Positions 51,155 to 54,583 of a stretch of DNA of 54,583 nucleotides are shown one piece after another. The DNA lies in the NCBI GenBank assembly GCA_964458015.1, contig CAYWGR010000011.1, forward strand, positions 1 to 54,583, in the 5' to 3' direction. Each line of letters opens with the position of its first letter. Position 1 is the stretch's first letter. The translations under genes and the position numbers were made by a program. The notes beneath the pieces were generated by a model. That model ran no database searches and was not told the DNA's origin. It was given only the letters and a program-made list of their open reading frames with translations. The DNA comes from CAYWGR01 sp964458015. Its GTDB lineage: Bacteria > Planctomycetota > Planctomycetia > Pirellulales > Thermoguttaceae.

Positions 51155-53434
51155 ATGAGTGATGAATTCGTCATGCACCGTCCCCAGGCGAGCAGTCTGA
51201 TTGTCGTAATCGCGATCGCCGTCTGCTCGATGTCGTTGGGCGAGGAGATGAAATCGCCCGCCGCACCCTCGATCCCCGACTCGTTGATTCTCGACGATGC
51301 TCCCGAACTGCTGAAACCCCGGGCGCCCGTTTCCGCGTCGCATCGCGATCATTTACAGGCCGTTGCCTTGTATTCCGCGGGCCGCATGCACGAGCGTCGG
51401 GAAGAATATAAAGACGCGCTGCGATGCTACGAGCGTGCGTTGCGATGCGATCCGGAATCCTCGACGATCCTGCAATCCATCATCCCGATCGCGGTCCGTT
51501 TGAAGCGATATCCCGAGGCCGTTCGCTATACCTTGAAAGCGGCTGCCCAGGAGGAGGCCGACCCGATGTTGCTTCGGCGACTGGGCGTTTACCTTACCGA
51601 GGAAGGCGATTGGGCCGGGGCCGCGGCTCTTTTCGAGAAGGCCCAAGCCGCTCGGGGAAAAGCCAAGGAAACCGCTGCCGACATTTTGCTGCAGATGGAA
51701 ATGGGCCGATTGTACTATTTGATGAATAAGCCCAAGCAGGCGGCGGACTGCATGGCTCGGGTACTTCATGCCATTGGTCATCCTAGTGAGTTCGCCTTGG
51801 ATGAACAACTGGTCAAGGTATTGCTGGGCGAGTCGGGACGCACGTACCAATTCATGGGCGAATGTTTCCTGGCGGCGGATCGTCCTCAAGAAGCGCAAAC
51901 GGTTTTTGAAAAGGCCGAGCAAGTCGCCCCCGACAAGGCTTTGCGGCAATACAACCTTGCAAGGGTGGCCGCAAAATCAAAAAAACCGGCCGAAGCCCTG
52001 GCCGCATTGGAAACGGCATTCGTCGAACGTTTGGGCGGCGAAGGCGTTGCCCCCTATGAATTGCTCGCCGAATTGCTCGATCAACTCGGCAAAAAAAACG
52101 AGTTGTTCGACCGGCTCGAAAAACTTCATGCGGCAGAGCCGAACAACGCCCAGCTTAGTTATTATCTGGCTTCGCGTTATCGCGAGGCGGGCAATCTCGA
52201 TAAGGCCGAATTGCTCTACGTTGCCATGCTCAACAACAAGCCGACATTGGCCGGCTACCGCGATCTGGTTCAAATCCACCAAAAAGCCAAACGTTACGAT
52301 GCTTTGCTGGCCGTCTTGGGCGAATCCTTGGAAAAGTTCAGCATCCTAGAGATGATGGCGGCCGAAGCCCAATCGGTATCGAATGATGCGGAGACGGTAA
52401 AAAGTATTGTCGAAACCGCTCGGGATAAAATGAAATCCGAGCCCGAGAAATTCGGCTTTGGAATGCGGTTGGCCGTTGCGATGATTACGCTTGAAGCCAA
52501 ACAATACGATACGGCAAACGAGTTCTTTCGGCTTGCTTTGGAGTCAAAAATACCTCCTCGCACTCCGACGGCCGGAGCCCCTGTTGCTCTCCTTGACGCA
52601 GCGGACGGATTGCCTTCTCGCAAAGCCGAGGTTTTGATGGTCTGGGGCATCGGGCTTCTGACGGCGGATCGCGAAGCGGAAGCCGCCAAAGTGTTTCAGC
52701 GGGCAATTGATGAAAAAGCATTGCCCGAGGAAAATCCCTCGTTCTACTTCTATTTGGCCGGAGCGCTCGCCATGACCGAGCAACCTGATGCCGCACTAAT
52801 GGCTGCCAAAGTTGCCGCGGAAAAGAAAACGGATTCGGTCCGCTATCGCGGCCGGCCGGCCTGGGTTCTCTACATCGCCAAGCGGTATGACGAGGCCGCG
52901 AAGGCTTACGAGGATTTGATTAAAGAGTTTGGCGACGACTATGATTCGCCGGAAACGCGAGACGCCTTGCGCGAGGCTCGGCTGGCGCTCTCGAATTTGG
53001 CGGTCATCCAGGGCGATATGGCGAAGGCTGAAGAACAATTGGAGTTAGTGCTCGACGAATATCCCGATGACGACAATGCCATGAACGATCTGGGATATCT
53101 TTGGGCCGACCAGAATAAGAACTTGGAACGGGCCAAGCGGATGATTGAAAAAGCGGTCGCCGCCGAGCCCGAGAACCTGGCCTACCGCGACAGCCTCGGC
53201 TGGTTGATGGTTCGCATGGGCAATGGCCCCGAAGCGGTCGCCGCGTTGGAAAAAGCAGCCTCGGCTGCCAAGCCCGACGGCGTCGTGCTCGATCATTTGG
53301 GCGACGCCTATCTGCTTGTTCATCAACGGGAAAAAGCCGTCGAAACGTGGCGCAAGGCTGCCGAAGCGATGCGGCAGAACAAGGAGCCGGAAAAAGCCGC
53401 CATCGTCGAAAAGAAAATCAAATCAAACCAATAA
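51155..53434 (+). CDS. Exported TPR-repeat protein
   Basis: A 759-residue protein with an N-terminal hydrophobic export segment (ASSLIVVIAIAVCSMSLG, ~12-29). The rest is a solenoid of about fifteen TPR-like helix pairs. Clear units are YSAGRMHERREEYKDALRCY, QEAQTVFEKAEQVAPD and AVAALEKAASAAKPDGVVLD. Such solenoids scaffold other proteins in the periplasm; the partner is not visible. ATG 51155 has GGGG upstream; 51173 is an alternative that would trim six residues. It begins 39 bases after the EndoIII-fold gene. Confidence 0.83.
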   Translation: MSDEFVMHRPQASSLIVVIAIAVCSMSLGEEMKSPAAPSIPDSLILDDAPELLKPRAPVSASHRDHLQAVALYSAGRMHERREEYKDALRCYERALRCDPESSTILQSIIPIAVRLKRYPEAVRYTLKAAAQEEADPMLLRRLGVYLTEEGDWAGAAALFEKAQAARGKAKETAADILLQMEMGRLYYLMNKPKQAADCMARVLHAIGHPSEFALDEQLVKVLLGESGRTYQFMGECFLAADRPQEAQTVFEKAEQVAPDKALRQYNLARVAAKSKKPAEALAALETAFVERLGGEGVAPYELLAELLDQLGKKNELFDRLEKLHAAEPNNAQLSYYLASRYREAGNLDKAELLYVAMLNNKPTLAGYRDLVQIHQKAKRYDALLAVLGESLEKFSILEMMAAEAQSVSNDAETVKSIVETARDKMKSEPEKFGFGMRLAVAMITLEAKQYDTANEFFRLALESKIPPRTPTAGAPVALLDAADGLPSRKAEVLMVWGIGLLTADREAEAAKVFQRAIDEKALPEENPSFYFYLAGALAMTEQPDAALMAAKVAAEKKTDSVRYRGRPAWVLYIAKRYDEAAKAYEDLIKEFGDDYDSPETRDALREARLALSNLAVIQGDMAKAEEQLELVLDEYPDDDNAMNDLGYLWADQNKNLERAKRMIEKAVAAEPENLAYRDSLGWLMVRMGNGPEAVAALEKAASAAKPDGVVLDHLGDAYLLVHQREKAVETWRKAAEAMRQNKEPEKAAIVEKKIKSNQ

Positions 53435-53472
53435 CCGATCACTCAAAACTGATAACTGTTGGAGTATAACGC

Positions 53473-54228
53473 ATGTCAGGTCATTCACATTGGGCAGGTA
53501 TTAAACACAAAAAGGCTTTGGTGGACGCCAAACGCGGAAAGCTTTGGAGCAGGCTGGCCAAAGCAATTATTGTCGCGGCGAAGGCCGGCGGCGGCGATCC
53601 CGACATGAACCTGCGCCTTCGCTACGCCATCGACGACGCCAAGGCCGTCAGTATGCCCAAGGACAACATCCAGCGCGCGATCAAACGCGGCACCGGCGAA
53701 CTCGACGGCGGCAACCTCGAAGAAGTGACCTACGAAGGTTATGGTTCCGGCGGCGTCGCCATCCTCTGCGAAGTGCTGACCGACAACCGCAACCGTACTG
53801 CCGGCGAAATTCGGAAAATCTTCGAGCTTTCCGACGGCAAGTTGGGCAGCACCAATTGCGTCGCGTGGATGTTCGACAACAAGGGCTTGTTCCTTGTTCC
53901 CGCGAATGCCTTGGAAGAAGAAAAACTGATGGAGTTGGCTTTGGAAGCAGGCGCCGACGACGTGCAACGCGTCGACGACAAGTTTGAAATTACTTGCGAT
54001 CCCTCGATTTATCAAGATGTGGCCAAAGCGTTGGCCGGCGCCGGTATTACGCCCGAGGCAAGTCAGATTACGCGTATCGCAAAAAATACCGTCGATATCG
54101 ACGACCCCGATGCAGCGCAGAAAATCCTTCGGCTGATGGACAATCTCGACGAACACGATGACGTGCAAAACGTGGCATCCAACTTCAACATCTCCGACGA
54201 GGTGATGAAGGCCATCGGCCAGAGTTAA
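53473..54228 (+). CDS. YebC/PmpR family regulatory/translation protein
   Basis: A 251-residue member of the YebC family, whose members act as transcription regulators or help ribosomes through difficult sequences. It shows the strongly conserved N-terminus MSGHSHWAGIKHKKALVDAK, the NLRLRYAIDDAKAVSMPKDN region, YEGYGSGGVAILCEVLTDNR and a C-terminal domain with NVASNF. GGAG lies nine bases before the ATG. It is the last gene before a strong intrinsic terminator. Confidence 0.95.
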   Translation: MSGHSHWAGIKHKKALVDAKRGKLWSRLAKAIIVAAKAGGGDPDMNLRLRYAIDDAKAVSMPKDNIQRAIKRGTGELDGGNLEEVTYEGYGSGGVAILCEVLTDNRNRTAGEIRKIFELSDGKLGSTNCVAWMFDNKGLFLVPANALEEEKLMELALEAGADDVQRVDDKFEITCDPSIYQDVAKALAGAGITPEASQITRIAKNTVDIDDPDAAQKILRLMDNLDEHDDVQNVASNFNISDEVMKAIGQS

Positions 54229-54333
54229 TGGGTGAACGAGGCAAAACGCCTCTTCCCGCCCTTCTCCTCGTAAAGAAAGCAACAGCGGACCGTGCGGTAA
54301 CGGGCATTATTCCCGTAACGCGGATGGGAACAC

Positions 54334-54369
54334 AAAACCCCGGTTAACCATGTGTTGGCCGGGGTTTTT
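54334..54369 (+). terminator. Strong intrinsic terminator after yebC
   Basis: AAAACCCCGG (54334-54343) pairs perfectly with CCGGGGTTTT (54359-54368), followed by another T. The 15-base loop is TTAACCATGTGTTGG. The A-tract/T-tract symmetry allows action in both directions. It lies ~105 bases after the yebC stop and probably ends the nusA-yebC transcripts. Confidence 0.88.
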
Positions 54370-54414
54370 CTACGATATTAGCTGAGCATTCCCCTCTGTG
54401 TGTGTATTTTTGGA

Positions 54415-54444
54415 TTGCCGAGCGTATCGAATCTTCTCTATAAT
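54415..54444 (+). promoter_or_regulatory. Possible sigma70 promoter near the right end
   Basis: TTGCCG (54415-54420) and a perfect TATAAT (54439-54444) are 18 bases apart, downstream of the terminator. The gene it would serve lies mostly outside the window or is the tiny ORF at 54473. Confidence 0.4.
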
Positions 54445-54472
54445 CAGTCCATAGGAAAATACGCTTATCTCT

Positions 54473-54541
54473 ATGTTAGATAATGCTTTGCGAGTTCCTG
54501 AGGGTTGGTTCATTTCGTTGTTATCTAAGAAAACACAGTGA
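54473..54541 (+). CDS. Possible 22-residue small ORF
   Basis: ATG...TGA encodes MLDNALRVPEGWFISLLSKK plus TQ. It begins ~28 bases after the possible -10 box, but no ribosome-binding site lies at the normal distance (AGGA is ~18 bases upstream). It could be a leader peptide, a gene start broken by a stop, or chance. Confidence 0.2.
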   Translation: MLDNALRVPEGWFISLLSKKTQ

Positions 54542-54583
54542 AAGTCTTGTCAAAACGAATCATTGTCGTATGATAGGATCTTA

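Larger units (their letters stand above)
54229..54583. other. Terminal intergenic region
   Basis: After yebC this stretch holds the intrinsic terminator at 54334-54369, a weak upstream hairpin (ACGGG/CCCGT, 54300-54316), a possible promoter at 54415-54444 and a 22-codon ORF at 54473-54541. The right part is AT-rich. No full gene is visible. Confidence 0.6.

Noticed and set aside
1..54583. CRISPR arrays, tRNA or rRNA genes, prophage or transposase genes
   Set aside because: I looked for regular spaced repeats, cloverleaf-type sequences and integrase/transposase motifs in the gaps and reading frames and saw none. Only dispersed hairpin repeats are present.

Overview
The window looks like chromosomal DNA of a Planctomycetota bacterium, most likely a Pirellulales-like lineage assembled from a metagenome. 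The reasons are a DUF1559 pseudopilin-type protein, secreted enzymes that start MHRRDFLK, PEP-CTERM tails, a Tat-exported Gfo/Idh/MocA protein, an LRR protein of the planctomycete type, and an InfB that starts at TTG. Three runs of ten N are scaffold joins. Each falls inside a gene (mutS, ftsH, a DUF4838 gene), and each gene can be closed in frame if the true gap is about -2, +2 and 0 bases.

Layout. 1-378 holds dispersed hairpin repeats and no gene. 379-12483 is a minus-strand housekeeping block: ftsH, a Dabb protein, a Gfo/Idh/MocA oxidoreductase, an LRR protein, mutS, a PLP aminotransferase, a small lipoprotein, an M32 carboxypeptidase and a zinc-ribbon membrane protein. 12651-15321 is a compact sugar module: a GntR/FCD regulator, an SDR dehydrogenase and a RhaT-like symporter, with matching TTATGCAT-type operators over two promoters. 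A convergent AraC regulator follows.

16463-35301 is the accessory heart of the window, a glycan-degradation island. It encodes secreted proteins (LamG-PEP-CTERM, SGNH esterase-PEP-CTERM, DUF4838 glycosidase-like, DUF1559, two tandem Tat-exported TIM-barrel proteins, a DUF6067-like protein). A tight operon follows: an ASRT-fold ligand-binding protein, a PIG-L deacetylase, a NodB-like deacetylase, a FucI/AraA-like isomerase, an SSS symporter and a metal-ligand-less creatinase-like protein. Together these suggest uptake and processing of an acylated or N-acylated sugar that no standard pathway name covers.

35347-44726 mixes a B12-binding radical SAM protein, uvrB, a PaaK/CapK-like ligase with a PfkB kinase, and a purine pair: a PurF homologue without its catalytic cysteine, and a nucleoside phosphorylase. 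44984-54228 is the nusA-infB-rbfA block behind a near-consensus sigma70 promoter. It also holds an EndoIII-fold protein without its catalytic lysine, a TPR protein and YebC, and it ends in a strong intrinsic terminator. The last ~200 bases hold only a possible promoter and a 22-codon ORF.

The most notable non-coding signal is a pair of long hairpins (30702-30790 and 39421-39504). They share a 25-base core, but their outer stems differ with compensating changes.
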